The notes beneath the pieces were generated by a model. It searched no databases. It had not been told where the DNA came from and saw nothing but the letters and a program-made list of their open reading frames with translations. Positions 37,526-49,341 of a stretch of 64,000 bases of DNA are shown piece by piece. Every line of letters begins with the position of its first letter. Position 1 is the stretch's first letter. The position numbers were made by a program, and so were the translations under genes. This stretch comes from Bidens hawaiensis. Its lineage: Eukaryota > Streptophyta > Magnoliopsida > Asterales > Asteraceae. The DNA lies in NCBI GenBank assembly GCA_021521415.1, contig JAIQDT010010056.1, positions 1 through 64,000 of the forward strand, read 5' to 3'.

Positions 37526-40500
37526 ACGTCAAAAAAGAGAAGCGCGCAAATCCATGGAGATTGGCGCGAGCAGCAAGTCATCTTCCCAAGAATCAGGGGA
37601 GGCCCTTCAATAAGCAGTCCTCTCGTCATCACCACACACATTGCTCATTACGAAGTGTCAAAGGTCCTGGTGGACACTGGAAGCGAATCTGACATTATGT
37701 ATGAGCAATGTTTCAGAAAGTTAGACCCGGCAGACCAAGCGCGGCTCGAAATTGTGAACGCACCAATCTGTGGTGTTTCAAATGAAATCATCCATCCCCT
37801 AGGCCAAGTTCAGTTTGAACTAACTATGGGGGATGATGAGCATAAGCGAGCCGAAGTTGTCAACTTCTTGGTCTTGCCCACCACGTCATGCCACAATATG
37901 ATCCTGGGTAGGGGAACGATTGCCCAATTTAATGCTGTACCGTCGCCAGCGCACGGCGCATTGGGGTTCCCTACACCAACAGGCGTAACATTTGTTTACC
38001 GCGATCATTTGTGCGCAGTGACAAGTACGCCGCGGGAAAGGAGAATGAAACTTCCAATGGCGGACAATGCGCCAGAGAAGTGGATTTTAAACCCAAAATT
38101 CCCAGAGCAAACGGTCACAATTGGCGCTACCATTTCAGACGAAACGAGATTGAGAATGAAAAGATTGCTCACAAAATACACGTCGGTTTTCGCGTGGCAG
38201 CACTCCGATATGACGGGGGTCCCGCGAGACCTGGCGCAACATTCTCTTAACACGTTCAAGTCGGTGGAGCCAATTGCTCAGAAAAAGAGAATCATGGGGG
38301 ATGAAAAGGCGAAGGCCATGAATGAGCAAGTGGAGGACCTGTTGCGCGCAAACATCATCCGCCCGATCCGATACCAGACGTGGGTAGCCAATCCTGTGAT
38401 GGTAAAGAAAAGCAACGGGTCATGGAGGATGTGTATTGACTTCAAGGACCTCAACAAAGCATGTCCGAAAGACTGTTACCCCCTCCCAAACATCGACGCA
38501 AAGGTGGACTCCGTGGCGCCATTCAAGTTCAAATGTTTCCTGGATGCCTACAAAGGCTATCACCAGATTCAAATGGCACCACAAGACGAAGACAAGACGG
38601 CCTTCAGGACCGACAAGGGTGTTTTTTGTTACACAAAAATGCCCTTTGGTCTAAAAAATGCGGGCGCCACCTATCAGAGACTTATGGATTCGGTTTTCAG
38701 TGAACAAATTGGAAGAAATCTAGAAGTCTATGTTGATGATTTGGTGATCAAGAGCAGGGAGGAGAGACAAATGCTCAAAGACATCGAGGAAACTCTTCAG
38801 CGCCTAACGGAAGTTAACATGAAGCTCAACCCGAGCAAATGTACTTTCGGCGCGGAAGAGGGGAAATTTCTTGGTGTAATGGTCACTAAGGATGGTTTCA
38901 AGGTGAACCCTGAAAAGGTGGAAGCCATCCTTGACATGCCTTCACCATCCACCATGAAAGAGGTTCAGAAGCTGAATGGTAGACTGGTGTCAATCAACAG
39001 GTTCCTAGCGAACCACGCCAGCAAATCTACTCCATTCGTCAACACTTTAAGGAACTGCTTGAAGAAGAGCCAATTCAAGTGGACGCCTGAGGCTGAGCAA
39101 GCTTTCACTGAGATAAAAGAATGTCTCATAAAGCTGCCCGCGCTAACAGCTCCACTTCCTGGCGAAACCCTTACATTGTACCTGTCAGCTGGAGACCGCG
39201 CCATCGGCGCAGTATTATTGGTGGATCGCAAGGGGATCCAAACGCCAATATACTATGTGAGTCGGGTGCTGACAGACCCTGAGACGCGCTATTCCATCAT
39301 GGAAAAGTTAGTTTTGTCACTAACACACGCGTCGCGCAAGCTCCATAGATACTTCAATGGTCATCCTATTGAAGTTCTGACTGGTTACAACATCCAGCAA
39401 GTCTTGCGACGCCCCGCGCTCTCCGGAAGGCTGACAAAGTGGGCGCTGGAATTAGGTGAACACACGATCACCTATAAGCCCCGTCCAGCAATAAAGGGTC
39501 AAGTTTTAGCGGATTTCATCACGGAAATCCCAGAGGGAAAGATCGAAGAAGCTCAGCGCGAGGTAGACACTCCGCGAGCAAATGATGAAGAAGGTGTTTG
39601 GAGGCTATTCACTGATGGGGCCTCCAACAACGAAGGGTCCGGCGCAGGCCTCAAACTGGTGGACCCTGATAATCATGAATATACTTATGCTATTAGGTTG
39701 GACTTCAAGAGTACCAACAATGAGGCTGAGTATGAAGCCCTGCTGGCTGGTCTGCGCATTGCGCGCAAGTTTGGAGTTAAAAGGCTAGAGGCCCATGTTG
39801 ATTCTTACTTGGTAGCTGCTCAGGTCAACGGCCTATATGACGCCAAGGAGAACACAATGCCTCTATATCTAGAGCAGGCAAAAAAGCTCGTTGAGCAGTT
39901 TGACTTCTTCAGAATCATACACATCTCGCGCAGCGAAAACAAGTCCGCAAACGCGTTGAGTAAAATGGCGTCAACTAATTTTGATCACTTTGGCAAAGAT
40001 GTCAGGGTGGAAGTAATGAGCAGCCCGTCAGTGCAAACGCAATCGGTCCTTGTAATTCATACAACCCCTTCATCCTGGATAACTCCAATAATGGAATTCC
40101 TGAAGGAGGGGAAGTTACCAGACGATCGCGCACAGGCGAGGAAGATAAGACACAAGGCGCAGAACTATGAACTACTTGAGGGTACATTATATCGACGCTC
40201 TTATCTTGGACCGCTCATGAAATGCCTGGATGCTGAAGAAGCAAGCTATGTGATTAGGGAGATTCACGAAGGAATCTGCGGAATACACGCTGGCCCGCGC
40301 ATGGTGGTTGCCAAGGCAATGAGCGCAGGCTACTATTGGCCAGGCATGTACTTGGATGCGCTAAAAGAAATCCAAAAATGCAAGGCATGTCAGAGCCACG
40401 CGCCAAACACCATGCGGCCAAAGAACAACTTGATTCCAGTGACCTCCGCATGGCCTTTCCACAAATGGGCCATTGATATTGTGGGGCCCCTGCCGCAAGC

Positions 40501-41308
40501 GCAAGGGCGAGTGAAATTTTTGGTAGTGGCAATAGACTATTTCACAAAATGGGTTGAGGCCAAGCCACTAGCAAAAATCACAGCTGAGGCGATGAAGCAA
40601 TTTATCTGGAGCCACATCATTTGCCGTTTTGGCCTTCCTATGGAAATTGTGAGCGACAATGGCAAACAATTCACTGACAGGAAGATATCCAGCTGGCTCA
40701 AAGAATTGCACATCAACCAAATCTTCACTTCGGTCTACCACCCTCAAGGGAATGGTCAAGTGGAGCGAGCGAATCAAAGTTTGTTAAATGGGCTGAAGAA
40801 AAGGTTGGAGGGAGAATCCCATTCTTGGGTCGAAGAGTTACCTAATGTCCTGTGGGCGCACAGGACATTAAGCAAAACTAGCAACGGCGAATCCCCGTTC
40901 AGCCTAACCTATGGGACAGAGGCTATGATCCCAGCAGAAATTGGATGCCCATCCCATAGGGTACTCATGATGAGCAAGACTGATAACGACCGCGAAAGAA
41001 GATTGGACCTCAACTTGCTTGAAGGGCGCAGAGAAGCGGCTATCATCAATGAAGCCAAATACAAGAAAAAGCTGGAAAAATATTATAATCAGCGCGTTAA
41101 AGAATGCCACTTCAAGAAAAATGATTTTGTCCTTCGAAACAATGAAGCTAGCCGCGCGATAGCCCCAGGAAAAATGTCTCCCAATTGGGAGGGACCTTAT
41201 CAAATTTCAGAAGATTTGGGGAAAGGCGCGTACACTTTAAAAGATTTGAATGGAAAAAAAATACCGCGCGCGTGGAACGCGGCACAGCTTAGAAAATGCT
41301 TCATGTAA
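37526..41308 (+). CDS. Tat element pol (PR-RT-RH-aRH-INT)
   Basis: The open frame runs from just after the gag stop; the first ATG-like position usually taken is 37655 (1,217 codons). Protease: LVDTGSESD (about 37,670). RT: RMCIDFKDLNKACPKD, KMPFGLKNAGATYQR, and the catalytic YVDD at 38729-38740. First RNase H: about 39,165-39,530. Second, archaeal-type RNase H: LFTDGASNNEGSGAG (about 39,605) to ENKSANALSKMAS. Integrase: HHCC finger (about 40,260-40,400), then D in WAIDIVGPL, D in SDNGKQF and E in NGQVERAN. All catalytic residues are present and no internal stop exists. The dual RNase H marks the Tat lineage. Confidence 0.95.
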   Translation, partial: TSKKRSAQIHGDWREQQVIFPRIRGGPSISSPLVITTHIAHYEVSKVLVDTGSESDIMYEQCFRKLDPADQARLEIVNAPICGVSNEIIHPLGQVQFELTMGDDEHKRAEVVNFLVLPTTSCHNMILGRGTIAQFNAVPSPAHGALGFPTPTGVTFVYRDHLCAVTSTPRERRMKLPMADNAPEKWILNPKFPEQTVTIGATISDETRLRMKRLLTKYTSVFAWQHSDMTGVPRDLAQHSLNTFKSVEPIAQKKRIMGDEKAKAMNEQVEDLLRANIIRPIRYQTWVANPVMVKKSNGSWRMCIDFKDLNKACPKDCYPLPNIDAKVDSVAPFKFKCFLDAYKGYHQIQMAPQDEDKTAFRTDKGVFCYTKMPFGLKNAGATYQRLMDSVFSEQIGRNLEVYVDDLVIKSREERQMLKDIEETLQRLTEVNMKLNPSKCTFGAEEGKFLGVMVTKDGFKVNPEKVEAILDMPSPSTMKEVQKLNGRLVSINRFLANHASKSTPFVNTLRNCLKKSQFKWTPEAEQAFTEIKECLIKLPALTAPLPGETLTLYLSAGDRAIGAVLLVDRKGIQTPIYYVSRVLTDPETRYSIMEKLVLSLTHASRKLHRYFNGHPIEVLTGYNIQQVLRRPALSGRLTKWALELGEHTITYKPRPAIKGQVLADFITEIPEGKIEEAQREVDTPRANDEEGVWRLFTDGASNNEGSGAGLKLVDPDNHEYTYAIRLDFKSTNNEAEYEALLAGLRIARKFGVKRLEAHVDSYLVAAQVNGLYDAKENTMPLYLEQAKKLVEQFDFFRIIHISRSENKSANALSKMASTNFDHFGKDVRVEVMSSPSVQTQSVLVIHTTPSSWITPIMEFLKEGKLPDDRAQARKIRHKAQNYELLEGTLYRRSYLGPLMKCLDAEEASYVIREIHEGICGIHAGPRMVVAKAMSAGYYWPGMYLDALKEIQKCKACQSHAPNTMRPKNNLIPVTSAWPFHKWAIDIVGPLPQAQGRVKFLVVAIDYFTKWVEAKPLAKITAEAMKQFIWSHIICRFGLPMEIVSDNGKQFTDRKISSWLKELHINQIFTSVYHPQGNGQVERANQSLLNGLKKRLEGESHSWVEELPNVLWAHRTLSKTSNGESPFSLTYGTEAMIPAEIGCPSHRVLMMSKTDNDRERRLDLNLLEGRREAAIINEAKYKKKLEKYYNQRVKECHFKKNDFVLRNNEASRAIAPGKMSPNWEGPYQISEDLGKGAYTLKDLNGKKIPRAWNAAQLRKCFM

Positions 41309-42135
41309 AAGTTCAAATATGTAATCAAGGCTTTTAAGCCATCATGAATGATGATTCGCGTTATCTTTCAATATTTGTTCTATTACCTTTGCATACATGT
41401 TTCACACTTCCTTTATTAATTTGGAGCAATATGACAACACTATATTGACTTCAAAACAAAATAAAACGAAGTAAAACATACATGCGCGAGCCTTAGCTCA
41501 AACGCGTTAACGAGTCTTAACTCTAAAACGTCAGGGCCTTAGCCCAAACCTACGAGCCTTAGCTCAAACACGTTAATGAGTCTTAACTCTAAAAACGTCA
41601 GGGCCTTAGCCCAAAACAAAGAGCCTTAGCTCAAAACACTCACAAACATCCATCTTACATCCCGCGCAGCCTGATCATAAAAATCCTTAAACACAACTAA
41701 GGCAAAGTACATGCCATATCATAGTTGTTAAGGTCTCAGGTCGAGGTCGCGCGCGGAATCATAGTGGATAACTGAGTAACACATGCTGCATGTAATGGCT
41801 AAAACTCATACTTCCATATAAAAATCGCGCGACAACGACGCGCAAAAAAGGAATTGTGAAAAGTTACCGCGCATGTCAGCATAAACAAGATACTGCGAAA
41901 CCACTTACAAAATAGAACAAAGGTTAAGTGAATAATTTTCTTACAATCTTGTTCTTATTTTAACGTGCAAGCATATCTTATATCTATACAAGCAAACATG
42001 AAGAGATGAATGGAAATGCGCAAGATGAGAAAAAGAGAAAACAAGTTTCATTCCATAGCATTGAAATTTACAAGTATGATGAGTTACAAATTACACGTGT
42101 AAAAAAAAAAAATTAAAAATTTGATGAAGGGCTTC
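41309..42135. other. Tat element 3' non-coding part with tandem repeat
   Basis: At 41,488-41,640 a ~66-bp unit (GAGCCTTAGCTCAAACGCGT ... GGGCCTTAGCCCAAA) repeats about two and a half times. It should also hold the 3' end of the antisense gene's transcript, for which I see no unambiguous poly(A) signal. Confidence 0.7.
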
Positions 42136-45100
42136 TCAAGTCTCCACGTCGACGTCAGCCGCTTCATCACCCTCATCATCTCCCTCAGCATCTGGCGCGG
42201 CCCGCTCCTCATCTCCGAACTGACCATAGTCAAGTTCTTCCTCCTCATTGGAGTCTTCAATCACGACGGTGTCAGGAGCAGGTTCTTTCGCAGCGCCAGA
42301 GCCGCTGGCAGGGGCAACATCCCCCGCGCCACCATCATCGCTACCAGCCCTCTCGCATTCATCGAGCAACTTCTTTAGCGCGCCGAGATCGGGCTGGTCA
42401 GCAAGCGTAGCTATCTGCAAATCATTAGAAAAGTATTGAGTACAAAACACTTGGAAAATTAATCAAGTAAAACTCATTAAGGTCAAGGTACCTGCATAAG
42501 GATGGGGATGGGAGTATTCATATACTTCTCCCCCACCGCGGCCATGTCCGCGCAGGCCGCGTCGCTCTTGTAAGGGTACTCGGATGGGTTCTTCTTCAAC
42601 ATGCCATATTCATACCCATCCGTAAACCCTTCAGCTCGACCCACCAAGCGCGCGGCAGCATTGCAGTCCATCACAAGGGCCTGAAACTCGGCGGAATATT
42701 TCATCGCCAAAGCGCAACGAGTCATGCCCTGTGACACCAGCCATTGGCGATCCTGCGCGAGGCCAGCAACAGACGTCTCGAGGACAGGTACCTGAGAGTT
42801 TAATAACTCAACAGTTTCCTGGGTCTTTTTTAGCTCCTCTTTATCAGACGCTGCTGCCGCCAAAATTTTTTCTTTCTCCGCCTGCGCAGCATCAAGTGCT
42901 TCCTGGCTGGACGCTGCCGTCGCCAAGGCCTCATCTCTATCGGCCTGCGCGGCCGCCAACTCCTTCTTCAGGCGCGCAACCTCGCTCTCCAGTGATGATT
43001 TCTCAGTGATACTCTGGACAATAGCTTGGTCACGCGCCTCAGCCTGCTGTTCCAAGACACGCACTCTTCGCGCGTACTTGGCAACTTCGGCCTCCGCCAC
43101 CTGCTGCTTCTCCCGCGCAGCTTGGAGCTCATGCCCGCGCTTGATAAAGGCGGTGTTGGCACTTGCTCGGTTTTCGCTGAGCTCCGCCTGGAGTTTCTCA
43201 GCTCGTGCGCGAGCATCAGAAAGGTTCCAGGCGGCCACCTTAGCCTCTCGCTGGGCTTCCACAAGAGCATCGCGTACTTTAATATAATCACGACGAAGCT
43301 CCTGGGAGGCAGCAAAGAAAGCCGACCCAGCGAAAATATGGTCATTCAGCAAGTCCGCGCGGGTGCGCTCCTCCTGATACCTCCTTTCAGTAGGAGGCAC
43401 GGCATGAGCCCAGAAGTCCTCGCATACGCCCATGGATTGGAAGGAACTGTCTTCATTAATATTCCATCTCGGGCGGTAAACGTGGTCACCTTCCTGCAAA
43501 ACACAAGAAATGTTCTAAGTCATAAAACATACTTATATGGAGGTACGCGCAGCGGAGCAACAAATTAAAACATACCTGCGGGGATGAAGCAGAAAAGTCA
43601 GCGCCAGCCCCACCAGAAGTCTGCGCTGCGAACTCTTGTGGCATCGCAGGGCTGGCGCGGTCTCCCAAGGAGTCTTCAGCTTGAGCCCCCTCATCCTCCT
43701 CATCTTCTTCAATAGGCCTCTTCTCCTGCGACCTGGAGGGCTCCAAACCAGTCTCGCGGGGAGGGCTGCGTGTAGGAGGAGGCGAGGGAGGTCTCGACGC
43801 CGCCAGTTCGGCGCGCAATACGGTTTCCTGCTCCTTGGTAATCCCAATAAGGGGAGACTCAGCACTAGCAGGAGCAGGAGCAGAACCAGCGGCGCCGGCA
43901 ACGGCGCCAGGAGTGTCACCAGCAACTTGTGCGCCAGCTACAACTCCTATGAACAAATCAACAAGGAAAAATGGTTTATGACTGAATCCAAAAGAAAAAT
44001 TCAGAAGACAAATGTGCAAAACATACCTTGGCGCAATTCTGTTCGCGCGGCGAACATCGCCATAAAGTTCATTCTACCCTTTTCAGAGGGTAGAACAGGG
44101 GACTCCGAAGCAGCCCCCGGCGCAGCCTCAGCACCTTGTGGCGCATGCGGCTGATCTGCGACCGTCGCCGGTCCTGCAAACATTCAAAGGAGCAAAGGTT
44201 TAATAACAATTCAATCAGATGAAGATAAGCAAAGTATACCTGTTGCAGGCGCGGCACTGCTTCTCTCTTCAGACGCGCGAACGGAGGAGGTGACGCCACC
44301 ATACCTCAAGTGGACAGGAGGTCTGCCCACTCTCACAGGCAGGGAAGCTAAAGAAACCTTGGTGGTAAACACCTGGGTTTCCTTAGGTCCCTTCGTTTGA
44401 GCATGGGGATGAGCGACAGGGGTGTCATCTTTCTTCTGTTTCTTACTGGCCCCTGCGCCAGATTTCCCCTTAGCTTTGCGTTTTAGTAGGGGCGCCTCCT
44501 CTTCCTCCTCCTCCTCCGCGAGCTCCAGCTCGTAGTTTTCGAGCGCATCTGCAAATACAAGCAACACAACTGTTAATAAACTTTGGTATTCTAAAGGAAT
44601 AAGCATAAGTGCGAAGGCTGACCAGGCGCGTCACTATCAAAGTCAAATTCCAGATCCACTGGGATGAACATGTCATCGAAGCGATCTGGGAAACCAACCT
44701 CCCCAGCGCCAAGCGCGACGGAGCCACCCTCCACTTGATCATCATAAGCGGCGTGGATATAATCCTTGGTGACTGCGCAAAAACAAGTCAAGTGATATCA
44801 GCAAAAGAATTATGTTCGCGCAGAAAAAGAAATAAAGCAATGAAATAAACTTACACAACCCGTCGACTTGGATAACGGGCTCAAGCGCGCTGTCGGCCCA
44901 TAGCTTACTCATGCCGACCCCCACCAGCGCCTCTTCGCGAATTTTCTTCGCGGGGGATGGTTCGGCGGTCAGTTTCTTAACCCAGGCGCCGGTTGGGTTC
45001 TTAATAACATCCGCATCCGCGGGCGCAGAATCGATCGCGCGCATCGTGTAACGATTCCGACGAAACCAGATGTACCCTAACCGGTAGACAATAGTTACAT

Positions 45101-48100
45101 TATATTTAATGTCGGGTACATGAATTACCATAGTAATTATACGAGAATACATGGTTCACTGTATTGATTGTACGTGAATATATAATTCATCGTATTGAAT
45201 ATGCGATTAATCGATCGATAGTTATTGAAACCCGAACTCATGCCCACTTCCATTATTGTTGGAGTTAAATTTTGCAAAGTATATAAACTATTGAAATTAC
45301 CAAGTCCTTTTAACATATTACCAAGACAAGACTAAATCTTTTATATCTCTATATGAGTCTCTCTCTGGCACAACAATCAAGTCAACCATGCTTATTAATT
45401 GTTTCAAAATTTCAAACCATATATATCTAGGCACTCAACATCTTGCATCACCTAACCTATTTTCATATATTAGACACCATACTTGTTGATATTTATCAAC
45501 AAATCATATATTCTAGACTACAACAACTTTCAAGATCACTTTCTCTTTCTCTTTTGATGCGACAGAACCCAAACCACCCACCCAATTCCATTTTCTTAAT
45601 TTCTACCATTCTTACACTCCAACAATTGTACTTGATTTAATTGTTTGTAGTACCATACTTCCATGCTTCATATAACCAACCACCACTTCAAGAAATAAAT
45701 CACACAGCAAACTTAAACACTCTTGTTTGACAAGCGGCTACCAAGGAAAATCACCCCTTGTGAAAAGAAACAGGCCACCCTCACCATATATAAAACACCA
45801 TCATCATGCTTCATCGACCACCATCCTCTCATTTCCCTTTGGTGTTCCAGCCTCTAACCACCACCTTGACCACCTCCCTATCTCATCATGACCACTCTAG
45901 CATCACCATAACGTCAACGCAATACACCATCGTCAACCCGTTACCATCAGAAACCAACTCCACCCTTTACCGGTCACCGCGGACCACCACGCCTGAAGTC
46001 CGGACCCACCACCATCGTCTATCATTTATTTTCTCTCTAGAATATCTCTCTTCGGAACAAGATGGTGTAGGAGATTCTTTCAGAAATGTTAAACGAGCTT
46101 CACGTGGAGAGAAATAAGATCAAGATCCTCTAATCCCTCTTTTATCTAATCCTTAAACTAAGTGAGCTAACTTTTTATGTTTACATAAAAGTTGTGTTTA
46201 TGTCAAGTTTATTCACCCAAACAAGAATCACAATAACAAGATTAAGAACCTTAAATAAGATTATATAAGCTTGTTAAAAGGATGGGTTTTAATGAACTAA
46301 GATGTGTTACAAAAAGGTCATTTATATTTATATGGGTAGTAAAATATGGGGTAAAATGGTATTACAAAAGATATAAATATGAATACCCATGAATTTAATC
46401 GAGTAAAACACGGCGTAAAGGTTTAATAACTTGATTATTTGGAAAGCACATGAGTATTGGATGATTTTAGGTGGAAAGGTTGCATTGCAAAGTATATATG
46501 TTTGAATATAAATATATAGTTTTAAATGATGAACATTGGATAAGTGGGATGAACAGAGTATATATGGTTTTGAATACAAAACGAACGTATATTGGGGTTA
46601 AGACGTAGTTCATAAATTAATAAATTGAAATATAACTAGTAGGCCAAATGAACCGGTTATATCTAAACGAAACTGACATTAATAAGAATTATAATCTTAT
46701 TATTAATTTAAGTATATAAATACGTATTTGCAAAACAGATATAAAAACTTATCACCAACGGTTCGTCCAAAAAAATTTATTGTGTGAAACGTTACTTACA
46801 AAATAAACAAAACAGTCGGTTGGTGAAAGAAACTGACACAATATAATATGCGAAACGTTCGGTTGGTGAAAGTGACCAACACATATGACAAACGAAACGT
46901 TCGGTTGGTGAAAGCGACCGACACAAACATAATATAAGAAACTACTAGTTGGGTGAAAGCGACTAGCATAAACCAACTTGCGAGTCAATAACGGACTAAC
47001 TAACCTTACTCGTTTTGGATGTGTGAAGGCAGCGGACCTCGGGTCTAAACTGAAATTGCTAGCGAACTAAACACTGAACTCATGAGGTGAGTTTCAGTAC
47101 CCCCTTTTTACGGTATTACTGTTTTTTTTTTTTTAATCCGGGGGTGGAAAACATACACAACTGCTTTTATATACAATAATTAGAAACAAAACACACAATC
47201 CTTATGCGAACATGAATTGAACTCTAAACGATATCACAATCTGAGTCCGGAGAAGTGTTTCTGGGTTAACATTGCTCCCAGAATGGGTACAGTACTGGGT
47301 TAACAGTGTCCCCAGATGTACCGGTTAACACGGTTAAAGATTATATAAACTATAATTGTATAATAACGATCGTAGGGATCATATTACAGATTGGACGTGT
47401 TAACTAATAATGACTGTTGTTACCTGCTTGCATGTGCTAAGGTGAGTTTTCACGAGCCCCTTTTAATGAATTGTTTTAATTATATTTTCCCGGGGCGGAA
47501 AACATGTCTTATTTAAAGTATTTAAGTATATACCGATCGTATGGAAATACTTGTACATTTATATATATATGGACTGATGCACAGAATATATAAAATGTTT
47601 ATCATGTGTTATTGTTCTGGGGTAACATAGTTCCCAGGGGTTATTATTGTTCTGGAGTAACATAGTTCCCAGGGGTTATTATTGATCTGGGGTAACATAG
47701 TTCCCAGGGGTTATTATTGTTCTGGGGTAACATAGTTCCCAGGGGTTATTATTGATCTGGGGTAACATAGTTCCCAGGGGTATTTATTGTTCTGGGGTAA
47801 CATAGTTCCCAGGGGTTATTATTGTTCTGGGGTAACATAGTTCCCAGGGGTATTTATTGTTCTGGGGTAACATAGTTCCCAGGGGTTATTATTGTTCTGG
47901 GGTAACATAGTTCCCAGAAAGTTAATGGAAATGTTCTGGGGTAACATAGTTCCCAGCATGATTATATTGCTAATAAATGGTTATTAAAATGATTTGTCAG
48001 TGTTTATTTAAATTAGTGAAACTCACCAACTATTCGTAGTTGACCCGTCTTCTTTACATGTTTTCTAGGTATGCCCAAGTTGGATTGATTAAAGTGTGCT

Positions 48101-48971
48101 TAACTATCTGTGCTACCTGTTGGAAGCTCGCTGCTCTATGTTTTGTAATGAATTTATTAATGTCTTATCGGTAAAATATGTGTGTAACACCTAGACAGTA
48201 ACGAAACTCGCAACAATGTAATATGTTATAAATTAATGTAGTGGTATTTCCTTTATAAGCAATGCTGTTGATATCAGATGTGTCTGTTGCATCCCGTGTA
48301 CGTTTCCGCTGCGGTTACGGGGTGTTACACATCGTCATGCGGATGGGGATTACACCAGCCCTGATGTAGAAGAACCTCTCAGACCAGTCATGAAGGCTCT
48401 TGAATGACACGGTGCTGCACTTAACCTTCTGACTGCGAGGAATAAAGGAGATCCAAGAATCTTGGATCTTGGGCTTGTAAAAAAATTGAAAGCGCCGAGG
48501 GGTGGGCTCCTCGCGCTGTGATTTGCACATGAACTCGAAATGAGTCATGCGCACAAGTCCAAACGGATGGACTTGGGATATATGAATCCCGAAAAAACGT
48601 AACACCGCGCCTACAAACCTTGTCATCGGAAGACGAAGGTTGCAGTGGGTGAAAAAATGGGTGTACAACGAAATATAGCCGGCAGGCGGGTCCGCCGCCG
48701 TTTGCCCGGCCCCAGGCAACATGCAGCCAAACAGGGTGGGAAAACCCTGAGAGGCGATGAGGCTGTCGAGATCGGCCTGCCTCAATTTGCAGGGGATTTC
48801 ATTCCACCTTTTGGTGGCCTTGGTCCTCCCTACTTCCTCCGATGTGGTCTCAACAACCCTCTTCCCCTTCCCCTTTTGCTTCAATGTCGACATCACCACA
48901 GATTTCACACGGCGTCTTCGAGAGGCAATAGAGGTGATTGAGGGGCTAGACGAGTCTGAACTATCAGACAT
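42136..48971 (-). CDS. Antisense seven-exon gene of the Tat element, split by an LTR
   Basis: On the opposite strand to gag-pol. Exons: 48971-48330 plus 45041-44855 (one exon before the LTR insertion), 44772-44623, 44548-44240, 44173-44027, 43946-43576, 43493-42492, 42414-42136. Each junction is GT-AG and all phases agree, giving about 1,028 codons without a stop once the insertion is removed. Residues 70-215 (LRQADLDSLIASQGFPTLFG, GYISLYTHFFTHCNLRLP, HISQVHPFGLVRMTHFEF) resemble the domain known as putative gypsy-type transposon (Transposase_28). Exon 6 (about residues 603-936) is a long Ala/Glu/Lys/Arg-rich coiled coil; the linkers and C-terminus are acidic and Pro/Ala/Ser-rich. Function unknown: a DNA- or capsid-associated accessory protein is only a guess. 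Confidence 0.8.
45042..45046. repeat. Target-site duplication CATCG (left copy)
   Basis: CATCG before TGTAACG at 45047; the same five bases at 48330-48334 after GTGTTACA. Confidence 0.93.
46817..46975. repeat. ~43-bp minisatellite in the solo LTR
   Basis: Four units share CGGTTGGTGAAAG followed by a GACC-type word (about 46817, 46860, 46903, 46947), separated by CGAAACGTT. Confidence 0.75.
47615..47958. repeat. 36-bp minisatellite, ten units
   Basis: Ten near-identical copies of TCTGGGGTAACATAGTTCCC with GGGGTTATTATTGT spacers. Weaker relatives (GGGTTAACATTGCTCCCAG) lie at about 47,260-47,325. It is inside the solo LTR. Confidence 0.92.
48330..48334. repeat. Target-site duplication CATCG (right copy)
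   Basis: Matches 45042-45046. Confidence 0.93.
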
Positions 48972-49094
48972 ACAACTGCAGCAGCAAATAATAGAAGTTT
49001 TGAAACGATGAAAACACTCAATTCAGAATATGAAATGCAGAAACTCGAAAATTAGCAACAATGAAGATGAAGATAAAAAATTTCCTAAGGGCCT

Positions 49095-49103
49095 GCTTTT
49101 ATA
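49095..49103 (-). promoter_or_regulatory. TATA box of the antisense gene
   Basis: The minus strand reads CTATAAAAGC, about 124 bases before the antisense gene's ATG at 48971. It is outside the 3' LTR, so the antisense gene appears to have its own promoter. Confidence 0.7.
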
Positions 49104-49141
49104 GGCCCAGGAGAGAGAAATGTGGCAACTGATCGGATTTC

Positions 49142-49341
49142 ACGCGCCCCCACTCGCAGGTGCAAGCCAACGAGGGCGCGGCACGTGTCCCTAACACTGT
49201 TGAGGGGACATAAAATGTAACCGACCTGCCACGGAGCAGAAACGCGCCCCCACTCGCAGGTGCAAACCAATGCGAGCGCGACACGTGTTCCAGACAGCTG
49301 TGCGAGGGGACATGAAAGGAAACTGTAGCACCTCGAGCACA
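49142..49341. repeat. 100-bp tandem duplication in the antisense promoter
   Basis: Two units begin ACGCGCCCCCACTCGCAGGT at 49142 and 49242. Both keep a CACGTGT core (ACGT-type element) and GAGGGGACAT. They lie just upstream of the antisense TATA box. Confidence 0.85.

Larger units (their letters stand above)
45047..48329. mobile_element. 3.28-kb solo LTR inserted in the antisense gene
   Basis: It begins TGTAACGATTCCGACG and ends GCGGTTACGGGGTGTTACA, bounded by TG...CA and a CATCG duplication. There is no coding region, primer site or second LTR inside, so it reads as a solo LTR left after recombination, of a Ty3/gypsy family with very long LTRs. The blocks GGTGAGTTTCAGTACCCCC and GGTGAGTTTTCACGAGCCCC, and TCCGGGGGTGGAAAACAT and CCCGGGGCGGAAAACATG, are internal repeats of it. 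Its right end, read in reverse (TGTAACACCCCGTAACCG), resembles the LTR start at 63,971. Confidence 0.85.

Noticed and set aside
37655..41308. Open frames on the minus strand within pol
   Set aside because: They are shadows of a clearly coding plus-strand frame with all catalytic motifs.
47615..47958. CRISPR-like direct repeats
   Set aside because: Units repeat fully with no unique spacers, and the setting is a plant LTR.
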